A stretch of DNA of 64,000 nucleotides from Tsukamurella tyrosinosolvens (GCF_900104775.1 NZ_FNSA01000003.1:1302001-1366000), one strand, 5' to 3'; shown: positions 1 through 9,939, numbered from the stretch's first letter. Program-made: numbers and translations. The notes: a model not told the origin generated them from the letters alone.

Positions 1-2405
1 TGACCGTCGGCCCGTACCGCTTCGTCTACGCCAAGCAGTACCACCGCCGCCCCGGCACGACGCTGACGGTGCTGGAGCCCGCGCCGCTGCAGCTCACCGG
101 CGGCACCGCGGAGTCGTGGGTGGCGGAGCAGATGGCCGCGCACGTCGACGGCGACCTGCTCGCCGCGCTCACCGTGCTGCAGGGCCCCGGGCCGGGCCAG
201 CCGTCGCTGCGCGACAGCGCGGCCTTCGCGAAGGCGCTGGACTCGGCGTCGGGCGGCGCGGGGGAGGACGAGCCGGGCGCCGAGCGGCTGGCCGAGGCCG
301 TCGCCGCGGAGCGCGCCCGCTACTTCACCCCGACGGGCCGCCCGACGGGCGAGCTGTCCGCCGCCCGCGCCCGCGAGGCCGCCGCCCGCACCGCGCTGGA
401 CGAGGCCGAGGCCGCGCTGCGCGAGGTCGACCGGGTCGTCGAGGAGCACGCCCTCGCCTCCGCGCGCCTCGGGGCCCTGGTGGAACGACGGTCCGCGGCC
501 GCCGCGGACCTGGAGGCCCTGGCCGCCGACCAGGAGCGGATCGGCGCGCTCCAGTCGACCCTGGCGCAGGCCCGCGCCGCCCACGAGTCGGCGCTGCTGC
601 GCGAACAGCACGCCGGTGACGCCGCGAACCGCCGGCGCCGGCTCGTCGACAAGCAGGTGCTGGCCGTCGAGCGCACGGCACAGGTCCGCGTGCAGCGCGA
701 CCGCGCACTCGCCGACCGCGAGGTGCTCGCCGCGGAGGCGTCGTGGCTGGAGACCACGGTGCACGAGCTGTCGGCAGTCTCCGCCGACCGTCGCGAGCGG
801 AAGTCGCAGGCGCAGTACGCCGTCGACTACGCCCGCGAGTCGGTCGGCTACCAGCGCATCGTCAAGCGGATCGAGCAGGCGCAGCTCCTCGGCAAGGACG
901 TCGAGGACGCGCGGAACCGGCTGGCCGCCAATCCGCTCGACCGTCGCGCCCTGCAGACCATCGCGGTCGCCGAGCAGCGGTACGAAAAGGCGCAGGCCCG
1001 GTTCTCCGCGCTCGCCGCCACCCTCAAGCTCGAGCGGCTGGGCTTCTCCGACGTGCTCGTCGACGGGCGCAACATCGGCGAGGAGCCCGTCGACGTCGTC
1101 GCCGGGAACGGCACCGTGATCGAGGTGCCCGGCGCGGTCCGGATCGAGGTGATGCAGCGGGGCGAGAGCGCCGACGCGGCCGCCGAGGTGAGGGCCGCGC
1201 ACACCGCCCTGCTCACCGCGTGCCGCGATGCCGGCGCCGCGGACGTCGCCGAGGCCCGCGAGCTGCACGAGCAGCGCGAGGCCGTGGAGATCGAGCTGCA
1301 GGAGGCGCGGATCGCCCTGGCGCACGCCCTGGGCGACAACACCCTCGCCGAGCTGCGGCAGCTCGCGGAGGAGGCGGCGGAGCGGATCGTCGCGCTCGAG
1401 GCCGCGGTCGAGCCCGAGCTGCTGGCCGTCGACCCGGAGCGGGCGAAGGCGAATCTCATGGACGCCACGCAGGCCGAGGTCGCCTCGCGCGGTGAGGAGC
1501 GGCGGACCCGCGAGCAGCTCGGGCAGAAGCAGAAGGAGCTGCACACCGCGGACGTCACGGCCCGCACGGCGGCCAACCGGCTGCAGGACTTCGACCACCA
1601 GGCGGCCGAGCTGACCGCCGAGCTGGAGCGCGCCCGCGCCGAGTCCGCCGACGAGGCGCTGGGCGAGGCCGCCGACGCCGCCGTCGCCGCCCGCGAGGCC
1701 GCCGCGGCCCGGGTCGCCGAGCACGAGGCCGCGGCCCAGGATGCCGACGTCGCGGGCTTCGCCGCCCGGCTCGCCGCCGCCCGCGCGCAGGACGAGCGGG
1801 CCCGCGCCGCGGAGGCCTCGGCGCGGGAGGAACTCGCCGGACTGGGCGGACAGCTGCACCTGTTCCAGGCCGACGGCCGCCGCGACCGGCTGGACGCGGC
1901 CGAGGCGGAGCACGTGCACGCCGAGCGGAGCCTCACGTCGGTGGAGGAGCGGGCGCGCGCCGCGGCGCTGCTGCACGACACCCTGACCGCCCACCGCGAC
2001 GCCCGCCGCGCCCGCGTGCAGGCGCCGTACCAGCGGGCGCTGGAGGAGCTGGGGCGCACCGTCTTCGGCGACCCGCTCACCATCACCGTCGGCGACGACC
2101 TGACCATCGCCTCGCGCACGGTCGAGGGGGTCACCGTGCCCTTCGACTCCCTGTCCGGGGGTGCGCAGGAGCAGCTGGGCGTGCTCAGCCGGCTCGCGTG
2201 CGCCCGCCTGGTCGACGGTGCCGACGGCGCGCCCGTCATCTTCGACGACGCCCTCGGCCACAGCGACCCCACCCGCCTCGGCGCGATGGCGGACGCCCTG
2301 GTCGAGGCGGGCCGCTCCGCGCAAGTGATCGTTTTCAGCTGCGTCCCCGGCCGGTTCGACGCCCTCCGCGGCCGTGACGGCGTCACCGAGGTCGCGCTCG
2401 GCTAG
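1..2405 (+). CDS. SbcC/SMC-like AAA ATPase, C-terminal part (5' end outside window)
   Basis: The frame is open from base 3 with coding-like sequence before the first GTG at 69, so the true start and Walker A motif lie left of the window. The visible ~800 residues are mostly Ala/Glu/Arg-rich heptads, a long two-armed coiled coil. The C-terminal head has an ABC signature (LSGGAQEQL), Walker B with adjoining D-loop (VIFDDALGHSD) and a closing beta strand (QVIVFSC). This is the layout of SbcC/Rad50/SMC-like ATPases that act on DNA ends. From gene order it is probably the counterpart of M. tuberculosis Rv1278, whose neighbour Rv1277 is an SbcD-like nuclease; that partner would lie just outside. 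Family is clear, exact role is inferred. Confidence 0.85.
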   Translation, partial: TVGPYRFVYAKQYHRRPGTTLTVLEPAPLQLTGGTAESWVAEQMAAHVDGDLLAALTVLQGPGPGQPSLRDSAAFAKALDSASGGAGEDEPGAERLAEAVAAERARYFTPTGRPTGELSAARAREAAARTALDEAEAALREVDRVVEEHALASARLGALVERRSAAAADLEALAADQERIGALQSTLAQARAAHESALLREQHAGDAANRRRRLVDKQVLAVERTAQVRVQRDRALADREVLAAEASWLETTVHELSAVSADRRERKSQAQYAVDYARESVGYQRIVKRIEQAQLLGKDVEDARNRLAANPLDRRALQTIAVAEQRYEKAQARFSALAATLKLERLGFSDVLVDGRNIGEEPVDVVAGNGTVIEVPGAVRIEVMQRGESADAAAEVRAAHTALLTACRDAGAADVAEARELHEQREAVEIELQEARIALAHALGDNTLAELRQLAEEAAERIVALEAAVEPELLAVDPERAKANLMDATQAEVASRGEERRTREQLGQKQKELHTADVTARTAANRLQDFDHQAAELTAELERARAESADEALGEAADAAVAAREAAAARVAEHEAAAQDADVAGFAARLAAARAQDERARAAEASAREELAGLGGQLHLFQADGRRDRLDAAEAEHVHAERSLTSVEERARAAALLHDTLTAHRDARRARVQAPYQRALEELGRTVFGDPLTITVGDDLTIASRTVEGVTVPFDSLSGGAQEQLGVLSRLACARLVDGADGAPVIFDDALGHSDPTRLGAMADALVEAGRSAQVIVFSCVPGRFDALRGRDGVTEVALG

Positions 2406-2495
2406 TGCGACCTCGGTTGGCTCCATCAGAGGTGCCGCAGCAGGATATGTGCGATTGCGCAGGCCGCGGGCCCCGCCCCGTGCGAGGCTGATCTC

Positions 2496-2711
2496 ATGGG
2501 ATTGAACCTCATGCCGTTCGTCGTCCTGCTCATCGTCGCCGTCCTGGTGGCGGCGATCGCCGCTGTCGTCGTCCTGATCGTCAGATCGGTGCGGAAGTCG
2601 AAGCAGGTGGCGTCGCCGCCGCCGTATTCGCCGGGACCGTACGGGCAGCAGGGGCCGGGGCTGCCCGGTCCGGCGCCGTATCAGCAGCGGCCGCCCCACG
2701 ACGGACCGTAG
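2496..2711 (+). CDS. small single-pass membrane protein with Pro/Gly-rich tail
   Basis: A 71-residue protein. Residues about 6-30 form one strongly hydrophobic helix rich in Val, Ala, Leu and Ile, followed by a basic stop-transfer stretch (RSVRKSKQ) and a Pro/Gly/Tyr/Gln-rich tail, predicting an N-out, C-in topology. The ATG at 2496 is the only sensible start; a GAGGCT hexamer ends 6 nt upstream, a weak match to a leaderless -10 box. It is a lone gene between the SMC-like ATPase and a minus-strand fadD. No family recognised and no function can be assigned. Confidence 0.6.
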   Translation: MGLNLMPFVVLLIVAVLVAAIAAVVVLIVRSVRKSKQVASPPPYSPGPYGQQGPGLPGPAPYQQRPPHDGP

Positions 2712-2738
2712 GTCCGCCGCGGAGCGAGAGCTCGTGGC

Positions 2739-4262
2739 TCAGACCTGCTCGCGCAGTTTGAACTTGAGGACCTTGCCCGCGGGGTTGCGGGGCAGGGCGT
2801 CGACGAGGTGCAGGGCCAGCGGCAGCTTGTACGGCGCGAGGGAGTCCTTCGCGAACTCGCGCACCTCCTCCAGCGTGAGCGACGCCTCCGGCTTGAGGGC
2901 GACGATGGCGGTGACCGCCTCGCCCCACTTCTCGTGCGGCGTCCCGATGATCGCGACCTCCGCGATCGACGGGTGGCGGTACAGCACGGACTCGACCTCG
3001 GCAGGGTAGACGTTCTCGCCGCCGGAGATCACCATGTCCTTCACGCGGTCGACGACGGTGACGTAGCCGTCCTCGTCCTGCTGGCCGACGTCGCCGGTGT
3101 GGAACCACCCGTCGGCGTCGATCGCCGCACCGGTGGCGTCGGGGTTCTGCCAGTAGCCGGGAGTGACCTGCGGGCCGCGCACGCAGACCTCGCCGCGCTC
3201 CCCGGCGGGGACCTGGGCACCGTCGGGCCCGAGCAGCGCGACCTCGGAGAGCGGAAGGACGTGGTGGCCGGCGGCGCCGATCTTGCGCGCGGTGTCGTAC
3301 ACGTCCATGACGAGGGCGAGCGGCGCGGTCTCGGTGAGGCCGTAGCCCTGGCAGAAGGGGATGCTGCGGCCGTTGTAGAGCGCGATGAGCGGCTCGGGGA
3401 CGGGCGCGCCGCCGCAGGTGAACTGGCGGACGCTGGAGAGGTCGGTGGTCTCGAAGGCCGGCACCTGGCTCATGAACAGGAACATCGCGGGCACGCCGAA
3501 CATCGTCGTCACGCGGTGCTGCTCGATGAGCTGCAGCGCGGCGGTGGGGTCGAACGCCGGCAGGATCACCAGCTGCCCGCCCTTCTGCAGGGTGATCAGG
3601 GTGGTGACGTTGAGGCCCCCGATGTGGAACATGGGGGCCGCGACGAGGCTGATGTCCGTCGACATCGTGTCGAGGCTCAGGAGTGCGTTCATGTTGTTCC
3701 AGAACATGTTCCCGTGGGTGAGCATCGCACCCTTGGGGCGTCCGGTGGTGCCCGACGTGTACATGATGAGCGCGAGGTCGTCCTCCGCCGGCGACTGCGG
3801 CTCGGCGATGGGCGCGCGCGCCGCGAGGAGGGGCCCGAGCTGCTCCCAGCCGTCGACCGGCTCGAGCGCGATGGCGCGCGTGATGCCCGACGAGGCCCGC
3901 ACCGGCTCCACGACGGCGGCACGGTCGGCGTCGGCGACGAGGGTGTGCACGCCCGCATCGCTGAGGATGTACTCCAGCTCCGCCGAGGTGAGGCGGAAGT
4001 TCAGCGGCACGAAGACGGCTCCGGCGCGGGACGCGGCGAACATCGTGGTGAGGAAGTCGGGGTGGTTGAAGCCCACGTACCCCACGCGGTCACCGGTCCC
4101 GATGCCGCCCGCCACCAGCTCGGCCGCGAGCCGGTCGACGCGGTCGGCGAGCTCGCGGTAGGTCCACGTCGTGTCGCCGTAGGTGACGGCGGGGCGGTCC
4201 CCGCTCACGGCCGCGCGGCGCGCGATCCAGGATCCGAGGTCGACGGCGGGGCGAGCGGGCAT
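2739..4262 (-). CDS. FadD-type fatty acyl-CoA / carboxylate-CoA ligase
   Basis: A 507-residue ANL-superfamily enzyme of normal length that would convert a carboxylate, ATP and CoA to acyl-CoA through an acyl-adenylate. The P-loop motif YTSGTTGRPKGAM is near residue 168, the A5 motif (GYGLTETAP) near 310, the hinge region (WFHTGDVG, VVDRVKDMVISGGENVYP) near 390-420, and the catalytic A10 Lys sits in PRNPAGKVLK at the C terminus. Overall resemblance is to the FadD13-like group; chain length cannot be read from sequence. The ATG at 4262 has a strong AAGGAGG site 6-8 nt upstream. It is monocistronic with a short untranslated leader. Confidence 0.9.
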   Translation of the reverse strand: MPARPAVDLGSWIARRAAVSGDRPAVTYGDTTWTYRELADRVDRLAAELVAGGIGTGDRVGYVGFNHPDFLTTMFAASRAGAVFVPLNFRLTSAELEYILSDAGVHTLVADADRAAVVEPVRASSGITRAIALEPVDGWEQLGPLLAARAPIAEPQSPAEDDLALIMYTSGTTGRPKGAMLTHGNMFWNNMNALLSLDTMSTDISLVAAPMFHIGGLNVTTLITLQKGGQLVILPAFDPTAALQLIEQHRVTTMFGVPAMFLFMSQVPAFETTDLSSVRQFTCGGAPVPEPLIALYNGRSIPFCQGYGLTETAPLALVMDVYDTARKIGAAGHHVLPLSEVALLGPDGAQVPAGERGEVCVRGPQVTPGYWQNPDATGAAIDADGWFHTGDVGQQDEDGYVTVVDRVKDMVISGGENVYPAEVESVLYRHPSIAEVAIIGTPHEKWGEAVTAIVALKPEASLTLEEVREFAKDSLAPYKLPLALHLVDALPRNPAGKVLKFKLREQV

Positions 4263-4379
4263 GGTGCCTCCTTGCAGGCAGCGGCGCGGACGATTGCGTG
4301 CATTCTGTCCGGCGGGGCGCCTCGCTGGGGGTGATTCGCCGGATTCCCCCGGCCCGACGGTGCCGCGCCCGCCCGGTTC

Positions 4380-4856
4380 TCAGGCGTCGCCGGCGCCGGT
4401 GTTCTCGCTGCGCTGCTTGAGGGCCGCGAGGCCCTTCTCGAAGTCCTTACCGACGAGCCGGTCCATCGGCACGATCTTGCCGAACAGCGAGGCCAGCCCG
4501 CTGGTCTCGCCGGTCATGGTCCACGTGACCCGCACGCCCGCGCCCGCCGGGGCGATGTCGAAGCGCACGTGGTTGTGCGCCGGGAAGGGCTTGAGGAACT
4601 CGAGGTCCACGTCCACGGAGGCGTCCGGCTCCACGGCGGAGATCGTCATCCGGCCGGCCCCGGCCTTGCGGTTGCCCTTCCACGCGTAGGTCGCGCCGGG
4701 ACCGCTCGACGGTCCGCCGTACTCCCGGTGCAGGTGCGGGTCGAGCCCCTCCCAGGGCGACCACAGCCGCCACTCGTGGAGGTCGGCGATGAGCCCGTAG
4801 ACGGTGGTGGCGGGCGCGGCGATCTCGGTGGATCGGGTGACGGTGAACGCGGTCAT
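4380..4856 (-). CDS. SRPBCC/START-like ligand-binding protein (polyketide cyclase type)
   Basis: A 158-residue single-domain protein with the helix-grip pattern of the SRPBCC superfamily: an opening beta strand with RSTEIAAPATTVYGLI, a Trp-rich turn (LHEWRLWSPWEGLD), several beta strands, then a C-terminal amphipathic helix (DRLVGKDFEKGLAALKQ). Members bind lipids or small hydrophobic molecules in a cavity; most bacterial ones have no defined ligand. It lies 18 nt after the MFS gene on the same strand, so it may be partly cotranscribed, but it also has its own -10 box placed for a leaderless message. Function beyond ligand binding is not inferable. Confidence 0.85.
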   Translation of the reverse strand: MTAFTVTRSTEIAAPATTVYGLIADLHEWRLWSPWEGLDPHLHREYGGPSSGPGATYAWKGNRKAGAGRMTISAVEPDASVDVDLEFLKPFPAHNHVRFDIAPAGAGVRVTWTMTGETSGLASLFGKIVPMDRLVGKDFEKGLAALKQRSENTGAGDA

Positions 4857-4863
4857 GAGCGGA

Positions 4864-4869
4864 AGAATA
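4864..4869 (-). promoter_or_regulatory. -10 box for leaderless SRPBCC transcript
   Basis: On the minus strand TATTCT ends 7 nt before the ATG at 4856. No Shine-Dalgarno fits in that gap, so transcription would begin at or next to the A of ATG. No clear -35 box. Confidence 0.55.
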
Positions 4870-4874
4870 CGACG

Positions 4875-6023
4875 CTAACGCAGGCGGAGCGCGGCGAGCG
4901 CGATCACGACGAGCACCACGGTCAGTCCGGCGAGGCCCGCGGTGAGCCCCGCGGCAGCGGCGATGGCCCCGACCAGCAGCGGGCCGCCCGCGTCGCCGAG
5001 TTCGCGGCCGATCTCCGCGGAGCCCATGGTCTGGCCCAGGTGCTCCTTGGGGGAGCCCTGCGCGAGGTGTGCGAAGCCGAGGGGCGTCACCAGGCCCACG
5101 CCGGCGCCGATCGCGACGGCGGACACCACGATCCCGGCAGGGCCCGGGATCGCGACGGCGAGCAGGCCGAGCGCGGCGAGGGCCAGGCCTGAGGCGATAC
5201 CGGCACCGTCGGACAGCCGACCGGCGTCGCGCGCCCGCCCGGCCCGCGGCTGCACGAGCGAGGCGGTCAGCGCGAGCACCGACACCACCGCGCCCGTGAA
5301 CAGCGGGCCCAGGCCGTGCTCCGAGCCGGCGACGGGGAGGAAGCCCACGCCGACCGCGAGCACGCCGGTGGAACCCGCGAGTGCCGCGGTGGGGAGGAGG
5401 AACGAGCGTGAGCCGAGCCGGCGCGCCAGGTCGAGGACCGTCTGCCGCCGGCGGGGCAGGGGATCGAGCACCGGGACCGCCGCGACGGCCCACGCCGCCA
5501 CCAGGGCCGCGACGCCGCCGAGCACGCCGAACAACAAGGTGTACCCGCCGGCCCAGATCAGCGCGCCGCCGAGTACCGGGCCCAGGGTGTAGCCGAGGCC
5601 CTTCCACGCGCCGTAGCTGCCGAAGGCGCGGCCCTGCGCGGTGTCCGGCGTGAGCCGCGAGACCATGGCGCTCGCGGCGGGGGAGAAGGCCGCGGCCGCC
5701 GCGCCCTGCGCGAACCGGGCCAGCGCGAGCCAGGCCGCGTCGCCCGCGACGACGAACGCCGCCGACGCGAGCGCGAAGGCCACGAGGCCGCCGAGTAGCA
5801 CGGGGCGGGGCCCGATCCGGTCGGCGAGGGTGCCGAAGACGGGCTTGAGCAGGACCTCGGCACCGTCGTAGAGGGCGAGCAGCAGCCCGAGGGTCAGGAG
5901 TTGCGCACCGACCGAGCCGGTGAGCCCGCCGAGGCTCGCGGCGATGCTGTGGGCGCCGAAGGCGGTGGTGAAGCCGGCGGCGTAGAGGGGATACAGGGCG
6001 CGGCTCTGCGTCGTCGCGGTCAC
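4875..6023 (-). CDS. MFS transporter, 12-helix efflux type
   Basis: A 382-residue integral membrane protein with about 12 hydrophobic helices. The loop 2-3 signature of the major facilitator superfamily is present as [17 protein letters not shown] after helix 2, and [20 protein letters not shown] precedes helix 5, as in drug/proton antiporter-like carriers. The middle loop carries a basic stretch ([19 protein letters not shown]). Substrate unknown. The start is the GTG at 6023, 6 nt after a TAGGTT -10 box. It is divergent from ctpE with only 80 nt between start codons, so both promoters share this short gap. Confidence 0.85.
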   Translation of the reverse strand: MTATTQSRALYPLYAAGFTTAFGAHSIAASLGGLTGSVGAQLLTLGLLLALYDGAEVLLKPVFGTLADRIGPRPVLLGGLVAFALASAAFVVAGDAAWLALARFAQGAAAAAFSPAASAMVSRLTPDTAQGRAFGSYGAWKGLGYTLGPVLGGALIWAGGYTLLFGVLGGVAALVAAWAVAAVPVLDPLPRRRQTVLDLARRLGSRSFLLPTAALAGSTGVLAVGVGFLPVAGSEHGLGPLFTGAVVSVLALTASLVQPRAGRARDAGRLSDGAGIASGLALAALGLLAVAIPGPAGIVVSAVAIGAGVGLVTPLGFAHLAQGSPKEHLGQTMGSAEIGRELGDAGGPLLVGAIAAAAGLTAGLAGLTVVLVVIALAALRLR

Positions 6024-6029
6024 GAGGGG

Positions 6030-6035
6030 AACCTA
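6030..6035 (-). promoter_or_regulatory. -10 box for leaderless MFS transcript
   Basis: Minus-strand TAGGTT followed by 6 nt and then the GTG start at 6023. No ribosome-binding site could fit, fitting a leaderless mRNA. Confidence 0.5.
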
Positions 6036-6090
6036 ACAACACGGGGGTGTCGCGGGCATCACCACAGGGTCGTGGACGCCCGGGCGTCAT

Positions 6091-6096
6091 TAGACT
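6091..6096 (+). promoter_or_regulatory. -10 box for leaderless ctpE transcript
   Basis: TAGACT followed by 7 nt and the ATG at 6104. The position decides the start of ctpE, because an upstream in-frame start at 6047 would lie in front of the promoter. Confidence 0.55.
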
Positions 6097-6103
6097 CGCG
6101 GTC

Positions 6104-8563
6104 ATGACTGCTGCTCCCGACACGACCTCCGGCGTCCCCGCGTCCGGCCTCACCGCGGCGCAGGTCGCGGAGCGGGTACGCGACGGCCGGGTCAACACGC
6201 TGCCCAACCGGTCGGGCCGGAGCACGTGGGACATCGTCCGCGCCAACGTCTTCACCCGCATCAACGCGATGCTCGGGGTGCTCTTCCTGCTGGTGCTTTT
6301 CACCGGCTCACTCATCAACGGCCTGTTCGGCCTGCTGATCGTCTTCAACTCGGGCATCGGCATCATCCAGGAGCTGCGCGCGAAGAAGACGCTGGACTCC
6401 CTGGCCATCGTCGGGCAGGCCCGCCCCGTCGTCCGGCGCGACGGTGCCGCCACCGAGGTCGGGCAGTCGGAGGTCGTGCTCGACGACGTCATCGAGATCG
6501 GGCCAGGCGATCAGATCGTGGTCGACGGCGAGACGATCGAGTTCGAGGCGCTCGAGGTCGACGAGTCTCTGCTGACGGGCGAGGCCGATCCCGTCGACAA
6601 GCAGCTGGGCGACGAGATCTTCTCCGGCAGTTTCGTGGTCTCCGGCTCGGGTGCCTACCGCGCCACGAAGGTCGGCGCCGACGCCTACGCCGCGAAGCTC
6701 GCGGACGAGGCCAGCAAGTTCACGCTCGTCAACTCCGAGCTGCGCTCGGGTATCGACAAGATCCTGCAGGTCATCACGTGGCTGCTGGTCCCGGCCGGCG
6801 TCCTCACCGTCTTCAACCAGCTGGTGATCTCGAAACAGGAACTCAACCAGGCGATCCTGGGCATGGTCGCGGCGCTGGTCCCGATGGTGCCCGAGGGGCT
6901 CGTGCTCATGACCTCGATCGCCTTCGCGGTCGGCGTCGTGCGGCTCGGGCAGCGCAAGTGCCTCGTGCAGGAGCTGCCCGCGATCGAGGGCCTGGCCCGC
7001 GTGAACGTGGTGTGCGCCGACAAGACCGGCACGCTCACCGAGAACGGCATGCGCCTCGCGGAGCTCGACGTCCTCGATGGGGACCGCGCCGGCATCGAGG
7101 CCGCGCTCGCCGCGGTCGCCGCGCTCGACCCGCGCCCCAACGCGAGCGTGCAGGCGATCGCCGAGGCGTACCCGGACGCCCCGGCCTGGCGCGCCGCCGC
7201 GGTCGCGCCCTTCAGCTCCGCCAAGAAGTGGTCCGGGATCTCGCTCGCCGACGGCGCCGCGCCGCAGGGGAACTGGATCCTCGGCGCCGCCGACGTCCTC
7301 CTCGATCCCGAGTCCGACGGTGCGCGGCGCGCCACCGAGTTGGGCTCGACCGGGCTGCGCGTGCTGCTGGTGGCCTCCACCGACGTGCCGGTGGACACCG
7401 AGGTCGACGGGCTCGAGGCGCCCGGGAACCTGGTGCCGCGCGCGCTGATCGCGCTGGAACAGCGGGTGCGCGTCGACGCCCGCGACACCCTCGACTTCTT
7501 CGACTCGCAGGGCGTCGCCGTGAAGGTGATCTCGGGCGACAACGCCGTCTCCGTCGGCGCGGTCGCGCACTCGCTGGGCCTGGGCTCACCCGATTCGTCC
7601 GTGGATGCGCGGAAGCTGCCGTCGGACAACGACGAACTGGGCGAGGTCGTCACCGACAACGTGACCTTCGGGCGCGTGCGCCCCGACCAGAAGCGGGCGA
7701 TGGTCAAGGCGCTGCAGTCGCGCGGCGACACCGTCGCCATGACCGGCGACGGCGTGAACGACGTGCTGGCGCTCAAGGACTCCGACATCGGCGTGGCGAT
7801 GGGGTCCGGCAGCTCGGCCGCGCGATCGGTCGCGCAGATCGTGCTGCTGGACAACAAGTTCGCCACCCTGCCCTACGTGGTGGGCGAGGGCCGGCGGGTG
7901 ATCGGCAACATCGAGCGCGTCGCGAACCTCTTCCTCACCAAGACCGTGTACGCCGTGCTGCTGGCGTGGCTCGTCGGCCTGGCCGGCCTGGGCGCCAAGA
8001 TCTTCGGCTTCGCGCCGATCTCGTATCCGTTCCAGCCGATCCACGTGACGATCGCGGCCTGGTTCACCATCGGCATCCCCGCGTTCGTGATGTCCTTGGC
8101 GCCCAACAACGAGCGCGCCAAGACCGGGTTCGTCGGGCGCGTGCTGCGGCTCGCGGCGCCGTCGGGCGTGGGGATCGGCCTGGCGACCTTCCTGTGCTAC
8201 CTCGTGGTGAACCCGGGCGGCTCCGGGGCGGCGCTGGGCGGGAAGGCGGCGACGCTGAGCGTCGAGCAGATCCAGGCGTCGACCGCCGCGCTGATCACGC
8301 TGCTCGTGGGCTCGCTGTGGGTGCTCGGCATCGTGGCGCGGCCGTACACCTGGTGGAAGATCCTGCTGGTCGGCGGCTCGGTCGCCTTCTACGTGGTGCT
8401 GTTCTCGATCCCGCTGGCGCAGGAGAAGTTCTTCCTCGACATCAGCGATCCCGAGACGGTGGGCATCGGGTTCGCCTTCGGCGCGCTGGCGATCGTGATG
8501 GTGGAGGTCTTCCGCCGGGTGGCACCCTCGCTGTTCCGCGCAGTCGCGCACCGTCGGGCCTGA
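6104..8563 (+). CDS. ctpE: P-type cation ATPase CtpE
   Basis: An 819-residue P-type ATPase. The actuator TGE loop is at residues 158-160, the phosphorylated Asp is D306 in [10 protein letters not shown], and the hinge motif TGDGVND is at about 547-553. The core transport helix carries [12 protein letters not shown] and there are about four further helices at the C terminus. There is no N-terminal heavy-metal-binding domain and no CPC/SPC motif, which argues against copper- or zinc-type CtpA/V/C proteins. From memory it aligns end to end with mycobacterial CtpE (Rv0908), for which calcium uptake has been shown in M. smegmatis; the ion here is inferred by orthology. The start is set by the -10 box 7 nt upstream. 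Divergent from an MFS gene. Confidence 0.93.
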   Translation: MTAAPDTTSGVPASGLTAAQVAERVRDGRVNTLPNRSGRSTWDIVRANVFTRINAMLGVLFLLVLFTGSLINGLFGLLIVFNSGIGIIQELRAKKTLDSLAIVGQARPVVRRDGAATEVGQSEVVLDDVIEIGPGDQIVVDGETIEFEALEVDESLLTGEADPVDKQLGDEIFSGSFVVSGSGAYRATKVGADAYAAKLADEASKFTLVNSELRSGIDKILQVITWLLVPAGVLTVFNQLVISKQELNQAILGMVAALVPMVPEGLVLMTSIAFAVGVVRLGQRKCLVQELPAIEGLARVNVVCADKTGTLTENGMRLAELDVLDGDRAGIEAALAAVAALDPRPNASVQAIAEAYPDAPAWRAAAVAPFSSAKKWSGISLADGAAPQGNWILGAADVLLDPESDGARRATELGSTGLRVLLVASTDVPVDTEVDGLEAPGNLVPRALIALEQRVRVDARDTLDFFDSQGVAVKVISGDNAVSVGAVAHSLGLGSPDSSVDARKLPSDNDELGEVVTDNVTFGRVRPDQKRAMVKALQSRGDTVAMTGDGVNDVLALKDSDIGVAMGSGSSAARSVAQIVLLDNKFATLPYVVGEGRRVIGNIERVANLFLTKTVYAVLLAWLVGLAGLGAKIFGFAPISYPFQPIHVTIAAWFTIGIPAFVMSLAPNNERAKTGFVGRVLRLAAPSGVGIGLATFLCYLVVNPGGSGAALGGKAATLSVEQIQASTAALITLLVGSLWVLGIVARPYTWWKILLVGGSVAFYVVLFSIPLAQEKFFLDISDPETVGIGFAFGALAIVMVEVFRRVAPSLFRAVAHRRA

Positions 8564-8721
8564 GACCGCAGCCCCGGGGCTAGCCCCGGCCCGGGAGCGG
8601 CGTTCCCCACCAGTGGACGCCGTGCTCGTCGGGGACGAGGTGGTCCCGCGTGGACCCGAGTGGCTCGCCGATGCAGCCGCTGGGGAGAGGCGAAATCTTT
8701 TTGGGTGAAACCTGATTTCGA

Positions 8722-8727
8722 TACCCT
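8722..8727 (+). promoter_or_regulatory. -10 box for leaderless O-methyltransferase transcript
   Basis: TACCCT ends 6 nt before the ATG at 8734 and no Shine-Dalgarno is present. Confidence 0.45.
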
Positions 8728-8733
8728 CGGTGC

Positions 8734-9438
8734 ATGGAGAAGCTCGCACCGTCGCCGCTGGATCCACTCGCCGCAGGCGTCGCGAACCGGTTGCACGCAC
8801 AGAGTAAGAAGCAGATCATCGCCAACGTGCCGGGGCTCGCGCGGCGCATGGCGGTGTCCCTGCTGCGCGAGCGGACCATCGACTTCACGCAGGGCGAGGC
8901 GGGCAAGGAGTTCGTGGCCGACAAGCTGGTCGCGATCGCGCCGGCGAAGGCGGCACTGATCCACATGCTGTGCCGGTCGATCGGCGCGACGCGGATCGTG
9001 GAGGCCGGCACGTCGTTCGGGGTCTCGACGATCTACCTCGCGGCGGCGGTGCGGGACAACCTCGCCGAGGGCGGGGAGGGCGTGGTCATCGGCACCGAGC
9101 ACGAACCCGGGAAGGTGCAGCGTGCGCTGCGGAACCTGCGGGAGGCCGGCGTCGCGGAGTACGTCGAGATCCGCGAGGGCGACCTGCGGGAGACCCTCGT
9201 CGACCTGGCCGGCCCCATCGACTTCATGCTCGTGGACATCTGGACGCCGATGGCGCTCCCGGCGCTGCGCCTGGTGACGCCGCACCTTCGGCCAGGGGCG
9301 CTCGTGGTGTGCGACAACGTCGTCGGTGCCGCCTCCGAGTACCGTGACTACCTCGGGTTCGTCCGCGATCCTGACGGTCCGTTCACCTCGGTGACGGTGC
9401 CCGGCAACGGCGGGATGGAGATCTCCCGCAAGCGCTGA
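8734..9438 (+). CDS. class I SAM-dependent O-methyltransferase
   Basis: A 234-residue Rossmann-type methyltransferase. Motif I is seen as VEAGTSFGVSTIYLA (about residues 90-104), the acidic residue ending strand 2 is in GTEHEPGKVQ, and the strand 4 motif is FMLVDIW. The strand-5 segment ALVVCDNVVGAASEYRDYL resembles catechol/caffeoyl-CoA O-methyltransferase-like proteins (Methyltransf_24 group). It would transfer a methyl group from S-adenosylmethionine to an unknown hydroxylated acceptor. An N-terminal helical stretch of about 80 residues precedes the Rossmann core. A monocistronic, apparently leaderless gene; the next gene starts 20 nt downstream and could be cotranscribed. Confidence 0.85.
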   Translation: MEKLAPSPLDPLAAGVANRLHAQSKKQIIANVPGLARRMAVSLLRERTIDFTQGEAGKEFVADKLVAIAPAKAALIHMLCRSIGATRIVEAGTSFGVSTIYLAAAVRDNLAEGGEGVVIGTEHEPGKVQRALRNLREAGVAEYVEIREGDLRETLVDLAGPIDFMLVDIWTPMALPALRLVTPHLRPGALVVCDNVVGAASEYRDYLGFVRDPDGPFTSVTVPGNGGMEISRKR

Positions 9439-9458
9439 CCCTCTGCTTGGCTGGGCGC

Positions 9459-9869
9459 ATGGACCGCACCACCGAGCTCGTCGCACAGTTGCATGCCATC
9501 ACCGCCGAACTCGGCGAGATCCACGGTCGCCGGTTCACGCCGGACGGGCACCTCGTCGGCACGTTGGGGGAGGTGCTGGCGGCGTCGAAGTACGGGCTCA
9601 CGCTGGCGCCGCCGTCCACCAAGGGGTACGACGCCGTCGACCGCGACGGTCGGAAGGTCGAGATCAAGGCGACCTACGGGACGAGCGTGGCGCTGCGCGC
9701 CTCGTCGCACCAGGAGGCCGACGACCTCCTCGTGTTGAGGTTGGACCTGCGCGGTGCGCCCGAACTCGTGTACTACGGGCCGATCGCCCGGGTCGCCGAA
9801 CGGCCGGTGCAGTCCAACGGCCAGTTCTCCGTGTCGCTCTCGACACTGCGCCGGCTGCGTGCAGAATGA
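9459..9869 (+). CDS. DUF6998-like protein, possible PD-(D/E)XK nuclease fold
   Basis: A 136-residue protein. A PD-(D/E)XK-like set of residues is visible in order: Glu in GTLGEVLAASKYG, Asp in TKGYDAVDRDG, and the E-X-K pair in VEIKATYG, followed by a short basic C terminus. I recognise this as the DUF6998-like family; family knowledge beyond the fold is thin and nuclease activity is inference only. The ATG at 9459 is preferred over the in-frame TTG at 9447 because it begins at conserved MDRTTELV. It sits between an O-methyltransferase and a 13E12 HNH protein. Alternative: a non-catalytic member that uses the fold for DNA binding. Confidence 0.65.
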   Translation: MDRTTELVAQLHAITAELGEIHGRRFTPDGHLVGTLGEVLAASKYGLTLAPPSTKGYDAVDRDGRKVEIKATYGTSVALRASSHQEADDLLVLRLDLRGAPELVYYGPIARVAERPVQSNGQFSVSLSTLRRLRAE

Positions 9870-9939
9870 ACATTCGAGTGTGTGGTAATAGGTCGAACGT
9901 CGCCGTAGGATCGAGGTATCGGTTCAGGGGGTGATCGCG

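Noticed and set aside
848-2386. 512-codon minus-strand frame inside the SMC-like gene
   Set aside because: Ser/Arg-rich shadow of an Ala/Glu-rich coiled coil; no motif and no start signal.
4447-6492. 681-codon minus-strand frame covering three genes
   Set aside because: Runs out of frame through the SRPBCC and MFS genes and into ctpE; no motif.
8574-8589. palindrome CCGGGGCTAGCCCCGG after ctpE as terminator
   Set aside because: A 7-bp stem with a 2-nt centre and no T-run; too weak to call.
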